Positions 40,752 through 49,623 of a stretch of 64,000 bases of DNA are shown here, piece after piece. The notes beneath the pieces were generated by a model. The model saw nothing but the letters and a program-made list of their open reading frames with translations. It made no database searches and was not told the origin of the DNA. Numbering within the stretch: the stretch's first letter is position 1; every line of letters starts with the position of its first letter. This DNA is from Citrobacter farmeri (GTDB lineage: Bacteria > Pseudomonadota > Gammaproteobacteria > Enterobacterales > Enterobacteriaceae), in the NCBI RefSeq assembly GCF_019048065.1, contig NZ_CP077291.1, positions 3,286,001 through 3,350,000 of the forward strand, given 5' to 3'. The position numbers and the translations under genes were made by a program.

Positions 40752-41375
40752 ATGCAGACAACTCACACCCTTCTCACTCTGGCTCACCGCACGTTGCATT
40801 GTGTGACGTTCGAACCGAACACCTTCCACGAGCACGATCTGCTGTGGCTTCCCCACCATGCGCAACTGACACATGCCGGACGCAAACGTAAAACCGAACA
40901 CCTGGGTGGTCGTATTGCTGCCGTTCATGCGCTACGTGAATGGGGGCATAAAAACGTGCCGGGAATGGGTGAACAACGACAACCGCTATGGCCGGAAGGT
41001 CTGTTTGGCAGCATCAGCCACTGCGCGACTACCGCACTGGCTGTGGTTTCCCATCAGCCAATAGGGGTTGATAGAGAGGAAATATTTACGCCGCAGACAG
41101 CGGCTGAACTGGCGGACAGCATCGTCTCGGAGACAGAAAAAGCACGGCTTGCAGGGAGCGGATTAGCGTTTGAACAGGCGCTCACGCTGGCGTTTTCTGC
41201 CAAAGAGAGCGCCTTTAAGGCAACCCAGGAGCGATTACAGGCAGGCTGCGGATTCATGCACTATCACATTCTGGACATTCAACATGACCAGATGCGATTA
41301 CGCGCGTTCGACCAGATCTGGTGTATACAGTGGCTCACTTGCGATAACCATGTCGTTACCGTGGCAACGCGCTAA
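40752..41375 (+). CDS. entD: Enterobactin phosphopantetheinyl transferase EntD
   Basis: A 207-residue Sfp-type transferase that adds the phosphopantetheine arm to EntB and EntF. Motifs: GSISHCATTALAVVS, GVDREEIF with metal-binding acids, and FSAKESAFKA. It is less conserved against E. coli than its neighbours, which is usual for entD. It ends four bases before the end of the oppositely oriented transketolase gene; that junction marks the edge of the accessory cluster. Confidence 0.94.
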   Translation: MQTTHTLLTLAHRTLHCVTFEPNTFHEHDLLWLPHHAQLTHAGRKRKTEHLGGRIAAVHALREWGHKNVPGMGEQRQPLWPEGLFGSISHCATTALAVVSHQPIGVDREEIFTPQTAAELADSIVSETEKARLAGSGLAFEQALTLAFSAKESAFKATQERLQAGCGFMHYHILDIQHDQMRLRAFDQIWCIQWLTCDNHVVTVATR

Positions 41376-41378
41376 CCT

Positions 41379-42314
41379 TCAAAGCATTTCCCGCGCCTGG
41401 GCCGCAATCGACCCGGCATCAAAACCATGATGCTGGCGCATCCAGCCGCGATCGGCCGCTGCCGCGTATTCACCATCCGGGATCCCTAAGCGTTTCAGAA
41501 CCGCACCAGTGCCTGCTTCGGCCAGAACTTCCGCCACCAGGCTTCCCAGTCCACCGTTGATATTATGCTCTTCAACGGTGATCACCGCTTTACAGCCTTT
41601 CACTGCCGCTAACAATGCTTTGGTATCACACGGACGAATGGACGGTACACTTACCACCGTCGCCTGAATACCGGAATCGGCTAACAACGCGGCCGCATCA
41701 ACAATTTCGTGGACAGTAGAACCTGTTGCCACCAGCGCCAGCGAGTCGCCTTCACGTAAGGTCACGACGGCGCCCGGCACAAAATGATAGTTCTCGTCAT
41801 GCAGTTCCGGGAGCGCTTTCCCGTCCATACGAATGTACACCGGCCCCTTGTAGCTAAGGGCATAGTCGATTACCTGCCGACACTCTCGCGGTGAAGAAGG
41901 GGCAAAAATCTGGATATTGCCAAACCCACGCATAATGGCGATATCATCGATCGCGTGGTGCGTGCTCGCCAGCGGACCATAGCTCGCCCCCGCATTCAGG
42001 CCAAACAGTTTCACGTTGGTATTGTTGTAGCAAACGTCAACTTTAATTTGCTCATTGGCACGGGAAATCAGGAATGGTGCCGCGTTACAGGTGACCGCAA
42101 CCTTGCCGCCGAGCGCGAGTCCTGCCGCCGTACCGACCATGCTTTGCTCGGCAATCCCGACGTTGACCAGCCTGTCCGGGAACCGCTTAATAAAGGGACC
42201 AATTTTCGCGGTGGATGTTGAATCAGCCACAACCGGCACCAGATCAACGCCATTTTCTACCGCATCGATAAACGCCTGAACCATCACGTTTGCGAGGTGT
42301 TCTGCATTACTCAT
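41379..42314 (-). CDS. Transketolase-like protein, C-terminal (Pyr + C) subunit
   Basis: A 311-residue protein that equals the pyrimidine-binding and C-terminal domains of transketolase. The catalytic glutamate is Glu56 in NVGIAEQSMVG. Other motifs are FLISRANEQIKVD and ITVEEHNINGGLGSLVAEVL. It works with the N-terminal subunit encoded by the next gene; their ends overlap by eight bases. Split transketolases occur in accessory sugar pathways, including apulose-4-phosphate transketolase. The substrate here is not visible. Confidence 0.92.
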   Translation of the reverse strand: MSNAEHLANVMVQAFIDAVENGVDLVPVVADSTSTAKIGPFIKRFPDRLVNVGIAEQSMVGTAAGLALGGKVAVTCNAAPFLISRANEQIKVDVCYNNTNVKLFGLNAGASYGPLASTHHAIDDIAIMRGFGNIQIFAPSSPRECRQVIDYALSYKGPVYIRMDGKALPELHDENYHFVPGAVVTLREGDSLALVATGSTVHEIVDAAALLADSGIQATVVSVPSIRPCDTKALLAAVKGCKAVITVEEHNINGGLGSLVAEVLAEAGTGAVLKRLGIPDGEYAAAADRGWMRQHHGFDAGSIAAQAREML

Positions 42315-43137
42315 CTTTCAACTCCTCCAGAGCCAGTTCAATCTCTTCACCTTTTGGCACCCGGTGGTGCCACTCAGGACGCCCCTGGATAAACGAAATA
42401 CCTGCGCCTTTTGTGGTATTGGCAATCACAACGTTAGGTTTCCCTTCCTGCTTCAGACCTTCCAGCGTACTGACAACCGACGCCATATCATTTCCCTGGC
42501 ATTCGGTGACCTGCATGCCGAAGGCTCGCCATTTATCCGCGAGCGGATCGGTGTTCATGATTTCACGCGTGGGTCCGGCCAACTGGAGATTATTCTTGTC
42601 ATTAATGATCACCAGGTTATCCAGTCCATAATGCGCTGCGGCGAGCGCGGCTTCCCAGTTGCTACCTTCGGCCAGTTCACCATCACCCGTAATTAAAAAG
42701 ATGCGGCGAGCACTGTTACTTTTCTTCGCCGCCAGCGCCAGCCCCACTGCGACAGGCAAACCGTGACCCAGCGCGCCGGTGTTCAGTTCAATACCCGGCG
42801 TTTTCTGGCGCACCGGATGGCCCGGAAGATGGGAATTGGCGTGCTGGTATGTGCCCAGCCAGTCAACAGGGAAAAAACCGGCCTCGGCCAGAACACAGTA
42901 GTAGCAGCCTACCGCATGGCCTTTGGACTGAATGTAGATGTCCCGTTCCTCATCGTCGATGCGATCCGGGGCGACATTCAAAATGCGGAAATAGAGTGCG
43001 GTGAGCAGTTCAACCTGAGACAGGTCCGCACCGGTATGCCCTCCTGCAGGGCTGTAGGCGTTTAATTTGACGATGTGACGACGCACCGCTCGCGCTGTGC
43101 GTTCAAGAGTCTGGATATCGTAGTGCCAGGGATTCAT
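42307..43137 (-). CDS. Transketolase-like protein, N-terminal (PP) subunit
   Basis: A 276-residue thiamine-diphosphate-binding subunit. The cofactor motif is GDGELAEGSNWEA to INDKNN (residues 151-183). Also visible are GGHTGADLSQVE (33-44), SKGHAVGCYY (71-80) and HLPGHP. It is the first gene of a two-gene minus-strand operon. Its promoter region holds two AT palindromes (43165-43180 and 43317-43330), the second of which recurs before the kinase operon, so both arms probably answer to the SorC-type regulator. Confidence 0.92.
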   Translation of the reverse strand: MNPWHYDIQTLERTARAVRRHIVKLNAYSPAGGHTGADLSQVELLTALYFRILNVAPDRIDDEERDIYIQSKGHAVGCYYCVLAEAGFFPVDWLGTYQHANSHLPGHPVRQKTPGIELNTGALGHGLPVAVGLALAAKKSNSARRIFLITGDGELAEGSNWEAALAAAHYGLDNLVIINDKNNLQLAGPTREIMNTDPLADKWRAFGMQVTECQGNDMASVVSTLEGLKQEGKPNVVIANTTKGAGISFIQGRPEWHHRVPKGEEIELALEELKDE

Positions 43138-43164
43138 TTAACACCTCTGAATTTATTTTCAATA

Positions 43165-43180
43165 TGGAATATTTATTCCA
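43165..43180. promoter_or_regulatory. Palindrome before the transketolase genes
   Basis: tggaata and tattcca pair perfectly around two bases, 28 bases before the transketolase start. It shares the gaata/tattc core with the two operators at 43317 and 44671. Confidence 0.5.
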
Positions 43181-43316
43181 TCAGGGACTAAAAAAACCAG
43201 AAATCCCTTTGCTTCACACCACACGGCTTACGCCACGCTATCTTACTCAGGAACATTCTGCCTCCTCACCGCGACCACATTCACGTCGGGAATAATCAGT
43301 TGACCTGAAACCATCT

Positions 43317-43330
43317 TGAATATATATTCA
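43317..43330. promoter_or_regulatory. Candidate SorC-regulator operator, shared gap
   Basis: tgaatatatattca is a perfect 14-base palindrome in the 361-base gap (43138-43498) between the transketolase genes and the regulator. A degenerate copy (gattctttattca) follows at about 43336-43348. The rest of the gap shows no gene. Binding by the adjacent regulator is inference from repetition and position. Confidence 0.6.
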
Positions 43331-43498
43331 CAGATGATTCTTTATTCAATTATGCAACCACATTTCCGTATTTGTCCATCCCTGTTTTTGAGGATTGGTT
43401 AAAGTTAGAGCTTTATCACACTTACCTGCCTTTTGTTTTCGCGTATGATAAAAGTCTCTAAGATAATGGCTGTACGTAAATGATTTTCGGGGAAATAT

Positions 43499-44449
43499 AT
43501 GGCTAAGCAGGACGAACAACGGCTACTGGTTAAAATCGCCACCCTTTACTATCTTGAAGGACGCAAACAGTCCGATATTGCTCAACTTCTCTCGCTTTCT
43601 CAGTCGTTTATCTCCCGAGCCATCACCCGCTGTCAGAAAGAAGGGGTGGTAAAAATCAGCGTCGTGCAACCCTCAAATATCTTCCTGAATCTTGAAAAAG
43701 GGATCGAAGATCGCTACGGACTCAAACAGGCGATCGTGGTGGATACCGAAGACGATGCCACCGACCACAGTATCAAACGCGCCATCGGTTCTGCCGCCGC
43801 CCATTATCTTGAAACCCGCCTGCGACCCAAAGATCTGGTGGGCGTCTCCTCGTGGAGTTCAACCATCCGGGCGATGGTTGACGAAGTGCATACTCAGAAC
43901 CTGAAAGCCGGCGGCGTGATCCAGCTACTCGGCGGTGTCGGGCCAAACGGCAATGTGCAGGCCACGATTTTAACCCAGACGCTGGCGCAACATCTTAACT
44001 GTGAGGCCTGGCTGCTCCCTTCGCAAAGTATTGAGGGGTCGGTTGAGGAGAAAAATCGTCTTATCGCCAGCAAGGATGTCGCCGAGGTGATCTCGCGTTT
44101 CGATAATGTCGATATCGCCATCGTGGGGGTGGGGATTCTGGAGCCGTCCCAGTTGCTTAAGACGTCGGGCAACTATTACCACGAAGATATGTTACAGGTA
44201 CTGGCCGATCGCGGTGCCGTGGGAGATATCTGCCTGCACTACTACGATAAAAACGGCCAGCCGGTCTTACAGGATGATGAAGATCCGGTCATTGGCATGG
44301 CGCTCGATAAAGTCAAAAAATGCCCTAACGTCGTGGCATTGGCAGGTGGAACTGACAAAGTTGCTGCCATCAAAGGGGCGTTGAACGGGGGCTATATCGA
44401 CGTATTGATCACCGATTATCCTACCGCGCGGATGTTAGTAACAGCCTGA
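43499..44449 (+). CDS. SorC/DeoR-type sugar-binding transcriptional regulator
   Basis: A 316-residue regulator. The N-terminal helix-turn-helix is at about residues 16-48 (YYLEGRKQSDIAQLLSLS then SFISRAITRCQKEG). The rest is the SorC sugar-phosphate-binding domain with GVSSWSSTIRAMV, LLGGVGPNG, DIAIVGVGILEPS and VALAGGTDKVAAIKGAL. Members of this family usually sense a phosphorylated sugar from their own pathway. It lies between the two arms of the cluster, with similar palindromes on both sides, so it most likely controls both. Confidence 0.93.
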   Translation: MAKQDEQRLLVKIATLYYLEGRKQSDIAQLLSLSQSFISRAITRCQKEGVVKISVVQPSNIFLNLEKGIEDRYGLKQAIVVDTEDDATDHSIKRAIGSAAAHYLETRLRPKDLVGVSSWSSTIRAMVDEVHTQNLKAGGVIQLLGGVGPNGNVQATILTQTLAQHLNCEAWLLPSQSIEGSVEEKNRLIASKDVAEVISRFDNVDIAIVGVGILEPSQLLKTSGNYYHEDMLQVLADRGAVGDICLHYYDKNGQPVLQDDEDPVIGMALDKVKKCPNVVALAGGTDKVAAIKGALNGGYIDVLITDYPTARMLVTA

Positions 44450-44464
44450 TCCTTCCCACATCTT

Positions 44465-44500
44465 CGGTCTTTGCGAAAAAAGGACTCACCGCAAAGACCG
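44465..44500. other. Perfect 11-base stem after the SorC-type gene
   Basis: cggtctttgcg pairs with cgcaaagaccg across a 14-base loop, 15 bases past the stop. There is no T-run on either strand, so it is a hairpin of uncertain role, perhaps transcript-end protection. Confidence 0.6.
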
Positions 44501-44670
44501 TATAAAAATCCCTATATTTCAATAAACTGAAAGGATTCACCTCCACGTAACTTTCGCGTGAACCTGATATTCTTCCCGCTGTGTAAGTGTGATTCTCAGC
44601 ACAATTGATGATTTTTTCTATAGCCCAACTGAAAGATTCTGGCTAAGGTATTAAATAAATAATCAACATC

Positions 44671-44682
44671 GAATATATATTC
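44671..44682. promoter_or_regulatory. Candidate SorC-regulator operator before the kinase operon
   Basis: gaatatatattc is a perfect 12-base palindrome identical to the core at 43317-43330, lying 119-130 bases before the kinase start. The 351-base gap (44450-44800) holds this site, the hairpin at 44465 and no visible gene. Confidence 0.6.
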
Positions 44683-44800
44683 AAGCGATAAAAAAGACAC
44701 GATGTCACAATCAAGCCTGATTAAGTAATGACGCGACAGTGAGGGAGCCCCTCTTCCCTTCAACGCCGGGACGCAATGTGACTCAGGAGATAATCAATCT

Positions 44801-46321
44801 ATGTGTGCAGCAAAGAAAGAGTTCATTATTGCGCTGGATGAAGGCACCACCAACGCTAAGGCGGTCGCACTGGACGCACAGGGCCAGGTGGTCGCCAAAT
44901 TTTCTCAACCGCTGGCCATTCAGACTCCGCGTGAAGGCTGGGTGGAGCAATCCGGCGAGGTATTGATTGAGGCATCGCTTGATGTGATTGCGAAAGCGAT
45001 AAGTCACGTCGGCGCTGACAACGTCGCGGCCCTGGCGATCAGTAATCAACGTGAAACCGCCATTGGCTGGTATCGCCAGACGGGTAAACCGCTGAATTCC
45101 GCCATCACCTGGCAATGCACACGCAGCGCGGCGTACTGTGAAGAACTGCGCCGTGAAAACAAAGAACACCTGATCAAAACCACCACCGGACTGCCAATTG
45201 CGCCGCTTTTTTCCGCCTCTAAAATGCGCTGGCTACTGGAGTCGGTAGCCGATGGCCCGCAGCTTGCAGCCCAGGGGAAAATCTGTCTTGGCACTATCGA
45301 CAGCTGGTTGCTGTGGAATTTAACCGGCGGCGCGGCCTTCTGCTGCGACTACTCTAACGCGGCCCGCACCCAGTTGCTCAATCTGCACACCGGGCAGTGG
45401 GATGACACCATGCTGGAACTGTTCCACATCCCCCGCGCCGCGTTACCGGAAATAAAACCTTCCAGTGGATTATTTGGCTATACCCGCGGCCTGAGCGGCA
45501 TTCCGGATGGTATCCCGGTGATGTCAATGGTCGGCGATTCGCACGCCGCGCTGTTTGGTCATGCCCTCGGCGAAATGGGCTGCGTCAAAGCCACTTACGG
45601 CACCGGCTCCTCCGTAATGGCACCGGTGACCTCGGCCCAGTGCGATATTGGCGCACTGGCGACCACCATTGCCTGGCACGACGGTGAGAACATCATTTAC
45701 GGCCTGGAAGGCAATATTCCGCACACGGGCGATGCGGTGGCGTGGATGGCAGATAGTACCGGGTTGAGCGAACTTTCTGACGCCGAACTGGCTCATGAAC
45801 TGAATACGCTCCCCGCCTCCGTCGAGTCAACCCTGGGTGTGTACTTCGTCCCGGCCTTAACCGGTCTCGGCGCGCCATGGTGGGATGACAGCGCGCGCGG
45901 TGTGATCTGCGGACTGAGTCGCGGCGTCAAACGCCCCCATCTGATCCGCGCCGCCCTTGAGTCGATCACCTATCAAATCGCCGATGTGGTGGTTGCCATG
46001 CAGCAACATGAGGACTTTAGCTTGTCGGCGCTGATGGTTGATGGCGGTCCGACAAAGAATGACTGGTTAATGCAGTACCAGGCAGACCTGCTGGGTTGTC
46101 CGGTAATGCGCAGCGATGTGCCTGAGTTATCGGCCATTGGCGCCGCGTTACTGGCGCGTAAAGCGCTCCATCCCGGCTCGCTCACTGATTTAAAAGCCTT
46201 TTTAACCGTACACAGCGCATTTCAGCCCGATATGGCCCGCCATCATCGCCTGCAAAAAAGATGGCAGGAATGGCGCAATGCGGTGAACAGAACACTATGG
46301 AAACCGGCCCCGTCCGCCTGA
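44801..46321 (+). CDS. FGGY-family carbohydrate kinase, glycerol-kinase-like
   Basis: A 506-residue FGGY kinase. The N-terminal ATP/phosphate motif is LDEGTTNAKAVALD, followed by LAISNQRETAIGW, the glycerol-kinase-like substrate strand. The catalytic Asp is probably in SMVGDSHAALFG, and the C-terminal GGPTKNDWLMQYQADLLG is the second FGGY signature region. It heads the plus-strand operon, with AGGAG before the ATG. In context it should phosphorylate a ketose or polyol-derived sugar to feed the split transketolase. It is not readable as a xylulokinase or ribulokinase. Confidence 0.9.
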   Translation: MCAAKKEFIIALDEGTTNAKAVALDAQGQVVAKFSQPLAIQTPREGWVEQSGEVLIEASLDVIAKAISHVGADNVAALAISNQRETAIGWYRQTGKPLNSAITWQCTRSAAYCEELRRENKEHLIKTTTGLPIAPLFSASKMRWLLESVADGPQLAAQGKICLGTIDSWLLWNLTGGAAFCCDYSNAARTQLLNLHTGQWDDTMLELFHIPRAALPEIKPSSGLFGYTRGLSGIPDGIPVMSMVGDSHAALFGHALGEMGCVKATYGTGSSVMAPVTSAQCDIGALATTIAWHDGENIIYGLEGNIPHTGDAVAWMADSTGLSELSDAELAHELNTLPASVESTLGVYFVPALTGLGAPWWDDSARGVICGLSRGVKRPHLIRAALESITYQIADVVVAMQQHEDFSLSALMVDGGPTKNDWLMQYQADLLGCPVMRSDVPELSAIGAALLARKALHPGSLTDLKAFLTVHSAFQPDMARHHRLQKRWQEWRNAVNRTLWKPAPSA

Positions 46322-46460
46322 CGCCTCACCAGGGAAGATGCGTGACATCCCGACTCATTAACAGAAGGAGAACTCCGGACCATTAGCCCTGTTTTACAAG
46401 AATTCATGCTTTACGTTGTTTCACCGTACCCGACAATAACAACACAGAGAGAACATTGTC

Positions 46461-47396
46461 ATGAAATTACGTTTAACGCTGTTAACCGCTGCAACCCTGA
46501 CCGCATTGTCTTTTACTGCCCATGCCGCAGAGAAAGGGACAATTATGATTATGGTGAATTCACTGGATAACCCGTATTACGCGTCAGAAGCCAAAGGCGC
46601 CAGTGAAAAAGCCCAGGAGTTAGGCTACAAAACAACCATTTTGTCGCACAGCGAAGATGTAAAAAAACAGAATGAATTGATTGATACCGCTATCGGCAAA
46701 AAAGTTCAGGGCATCGTTCTGGATAATGCGGATTCAACGGCCAGCGTTGCCGCCATTGAAAAAGCGAAAAAAGCCGGTATTCCCGTCATATTAATCAACC
46801 GCGAAATTCCCGTTGATGATGTGGCGCTGGTACAAATTACCCATAATAACTTCCAGGCAGGTTCTGAAGTTGCCAACGTTTTCGTTGAGAAAATGGGGGA
46901 AAAAGGGAAATACGCCGAGCTGACCTGTAACCTCGCCGATAATAACTGTGTTACCCGTTCGAAATCTTTCCACCAGGTTATTGACCAGTTCCCGGATATG
47001 GTCAGCGTCGCCAAACAGGATGCGAAAGGAACGCTTATCGACGGTAAGCGAATTATGGACAGTATTCTGCAAGCCCACCCGGATGTAAAAGGCGTCATCT
47101 GCGGTAACGGCCCTGTTGCGCTTGGCGCAATCGCCGCGTTGAAAGCCGCAAACCGCAATGACGTTGTGGTCGTCGGCATTGACGGCAGCAACGACGAACG
47201 CGATGCGGTGAAAGCCGGTACATTGCAAGCCACCGTCATGCTGCAGGCTCAGGCTATCGCCGCACAGGGCGTGACCGATCTGGATAACTACCTGCAAAAA
47301 GGGGTGAAACCAGAGAAACAGCGCGTCATGTTCCGCGGCATTCTCATCACCAAAGATAACGCAGATAAAGTACAGGATTTCAATATCAAGTCCTGA
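46461..47396 (+). CDS. Sugar ABC transporter periplasmic binding protein (RbsB-like)
   Basis: A 311-residue periplasmic binding protein of the ribose/galactose type. The signal peptide ends AHA (about residue 22). The fold shows GTIMIMVNSLDNPYYASEAKGA, GIVLDNADS, PVILINREIP, AELTCNLADNNC and VVVGIDGSNDERDAVKAG. It contains a cysteine pair that may form a disulfide. It follows the kinase after 139 bases and precedes the lipoprotein gene. Confidence 0.92.
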   Translation: MKLRLTLLTAATLTALSFTAHAAEKGTIMIMVNSLDNPYYASEAKGASEKAQELGYKTTILSHSEDVKKQNELIDTAIGKKVQGIVLDNADSTASVAAIEKAKKAGIPVILINREIPVDDVALVQITHNNFQAGSEVANVFVEKMGEKGKYAELTCNLADNNCVTRSKSFHQVIDQFPDMVSVAKQDAKGTLIDGKRIMDSILQAHPDVKGVICGNGPVALGAIAALKAANRNDVVVVGIDGSNDERDAVKAGTLQATVMLQAQAIAAQGVTDLDNYLQKGVKPEKQRVMFRGILITKDNADKVQDFNIKS

Positions 47397-47439
47397 TCTC
47401 GGGTAGTTGCGCCTCTCCGGAGGCGCAGAGGAGAAGATT

Positions 47440-48060
47440 ATGTCTAAAAAAGCCTGGCTGGCGCTGGTCGTGTTGACCGTGGGTGGATGCCGCATCGTCT
47501 CGCAGCAGGAGCTTGCGGATCTTCAATCTCCGCCAAATCCCCATATGGCCAATATAGACCAAACGTGGCAAAACAAAATTGTGCCGCAAATTGTTGGGCA
47601 GGCCCGTCCGGTGGCAGAGTTAATGACGGCTTTACAGGCCGAGAAAGACATCGATAGTGCCTGTAAAAAGCTGGGCTATCGCGCTCAGGAAGAGAACCCC
47701 TGCATCTTTTACGTCAAAGTCGAAGGCAAAATTGGCACGATCGATACCGCCTCCCGCAGCGGAAAAATGACCGTCGCGGATAAAAGTGGCAGCAATATTA
47801 TTGTTCAGATTGGTCCAACGCTACGCGGCACACAATTACGCGACGCCTGGAAAGGCGCAACTTACGGTGATTTTAACGACCAGGTGTTATTTGGCGAATT
47901 TGGTCGCGCCATTAACGACCAGGCGATAAAAATGATTCAGGCGGCCCAACTTAAAACCGGTGAATCCACACAAGTGTATGGCGTATTTTCCGCATGGGAT
48001 ATTCCTCAGACCATCCCTGATATTACGCCCGCCAAAATTGAACCTGCAGGAGGACAATAA
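47440..48060 (+). CDS. DUF2291 family lipoprotein
   Basis: A 206-residue protein that fits the DUF2291 periplasmic lipoprotein family, found next to ribose-type ABC transporters. The N-terminus MSKKAWLALVVLTVGGC is a lipoprotein signal with the lipidated cysteine at 17. The ATG at 47440 has GAGGAG upstream; an earlier in-frame start lacks this. The mature part has KVEGKIGTIDTASRSG and FGRAINDQAIKMI. Its role is unknown; position suggests help for the transporter. It ends one base before the ATPase gene. Confidence 0.82.
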   Translation: MSKKAWLALVVLTVGGCRIVSQQELADLQSPPNPHMANIDQTWQNKIVPQIVGQARPVAELMTALQAEKDIDSACKKLGYRAQEENPCIFYVKVEGKIGTIDTASRSGKMTVADKSGSNIIVQIGPTLRGTQLRDAWKGATYGDFNDQVLFGEFGRAINDQAIKMIQAAQLKTGESTQVYGVFSAWDIPQTIPDITPAKIEPAGGQ

Positions 48061-48061
48061 T

Positions 48062-49606
48062 ATGCAACAGCAAGATATCGTCGCTCCCCAGCCCGTCGAA
48101 TCAGAAGTGATTATCGAAACCCGCAGCCTGTCTCGTGTCTATCCTGGCGTGGTGGCATTAGATAACGTCAATTATCGGGTATATCGGAATAAAGTGAATG
48201 TTCTGATTGGAGAAAATGGTGCGGGTAAATCCACCATGATGAAAATGCTTGCTGGTGTCGAAACCCCATCCTCCGGTGAAATTTTTCTGGATGGTACGCC
48301 TGTTTCGATGAATTCGACGCATCAGGCCGAAAAATTGGGTATCAGTATTATTTTTCAGGAGTTGAATTTATTCCCGAATATGAATGTCATGGACAACATT
48401 TTCATGGCGAACGAGTTTTTTCAGAAAGGGAAAATTAACGAAAAATATCAGTACGCGCTGGCACAAAGTCTGCTCAAGCGACTGGAACTGGATGTTGATC
48501 CATACACGCCCTTAGAAGAACTGGGGATTGGTCACCAGCAACTGGTTGAGATTGCCCGCGCGCTCTCGAAAGATACGCGCGTCCTAATCATGGATGAACC
48601 CACCTCCGCGCTGAGCCAGTCTGAAGTCAAAATCCTGTTCAACGTGATTGAGCAACTCAAGCGACGCGGCGTCACCATTATCTATATTTCCCATCGCCTG
48701 GAAGAGCTCATGGAAATTGGTGACTACATCACCATTTTCCGGGACGGTCGCTTTATCAGCGAGCGTCCGGTCAGCGATGCCAGCATTCCGTGGATCATCG
48801 AACAGATGGTGGGCGATAAGAAAAAACACTTCGATTATCAGCCGGCGCCACAAGGCGACACAATTCTCAATGTGAAGGGACTGACCGCGCTCCATTCCAG
48901 CGGCGGCTATAAGCTCAATGACGTGTCGTTTAGCCTGAATAAAGGCGAAGTGATTGGGATCTACGGTCTGCTGGGGGCCGGACGCACTGAACTCTTCAAG
49001 GGGCTGGTGGGCCTGATGCCCTGCCAGAGCGGCAGCGTTCAACTCAACGGTGAGTGCATCGATAAAGCCCACTTCCAGTCACGACTTAAAAAAGGACTGG
49101 CGCTGGTGCCGGAAGACAGACAGGGCGAAGGCATTGTTCAGATGATGTCGATTCAGTCCAATATGACACTTTCTGACCTTAGCTTGCAGGGTTTTCGCCG
49201 GGCCTGGAAATGGCTAAATCCGCAAAAAGAGCAGGACAACGTGAAGGAGATGATTCAGCAGCTTGCCATCAAAGTGAGCGATCCCGAGCTGCCTATCACC
49301 TCACTCAGCGGTGGAAACCAGCAAAAGGTGGTGCTGGGTAAAGCATTAATGACGCAGCCGCAGGTGGTGTTCCTCGATGAGCCGACTCGCGGCATCGACG
49401 TAGGGGCGAAAACGGATGTGTATCACCTTATCGGCAAGATGGCACAACAAGGGCTGGCAGTGATGTTCTCTTCATCAGAGCTGGACGAAGTGATGGCGCT
49501 GGCGGACCGCATTCTGGTGATGGCTGATGGCCGGATCACCGCTGATGTCCCCCGCCATGCAGTCACCCGCGAGAAGTTGATCGCGGCTTCTACACCGCAA
49601 GATTAA
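48062..49606 (+). CDS. Sugar ABC transporter ATPase, two-domain RbsA type
   Basis: A 514-residue ATPase with two ABC domains. Domain one has Walker A GENGAGKST (about 50-58) and Walker B VLIMDEPTSALS. Domain two has the degenerate loop GLLGAGRTEL, LSGGNQQKVVLG and VVFLDEPTRGIDVG, the usual arrangement in RbsA/MglA proteins. The open frame runs 34 codons further upstream into the lipoprotein gene; the ATG at 48062 is preferred for its AGGAGG site. Confidence 0.93.
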   Translation: MQQQDIVAPQPVESEVIIETRSLSRVYPGVVALDNVNYRVYRNKVNVLIGENGAGKSTMMKMLAGVETPSSGEIFLDGTPVSMNSTHQAEKLGISIIFQELNLFPNMNVMDNIFMANEFFQKGKINEKYQYALAQSLLKRLELDVDPYTPLEELGIGHQQLVEIARALSKDTRVLIMDEPTSALSQSEVKILFNVIEQLKRRGVTIIYISHRLEELMEIGDYITIFRDGRFISERPVSDASIPWIIEQMVGDKKKHFDYQPAPQGDTILNVKGLTALHSSGGYKLNDVSFSLNKGEVIGIYGLLGAGRTELFKGLVGLMPCQSGSVQLNGECIDKAHFQSRLKKGLALVPEDRQGEGIVQMMSIQSNMTLSDLSLQGFRRAWKWLNPQKEQDNVKEMIQQLAIKVSDPELPITSLSGGNQQKVVLGKALMTQPQVVFLDEPTRGIDVGAKTDVYHLIGKMAQQGLAVMFSSSELDEVMALADRILVMADGRITADVPRHAVTREKLIAASTPQD

Positions 49607-49623
49607 TCAGGCTGGAATCCATC

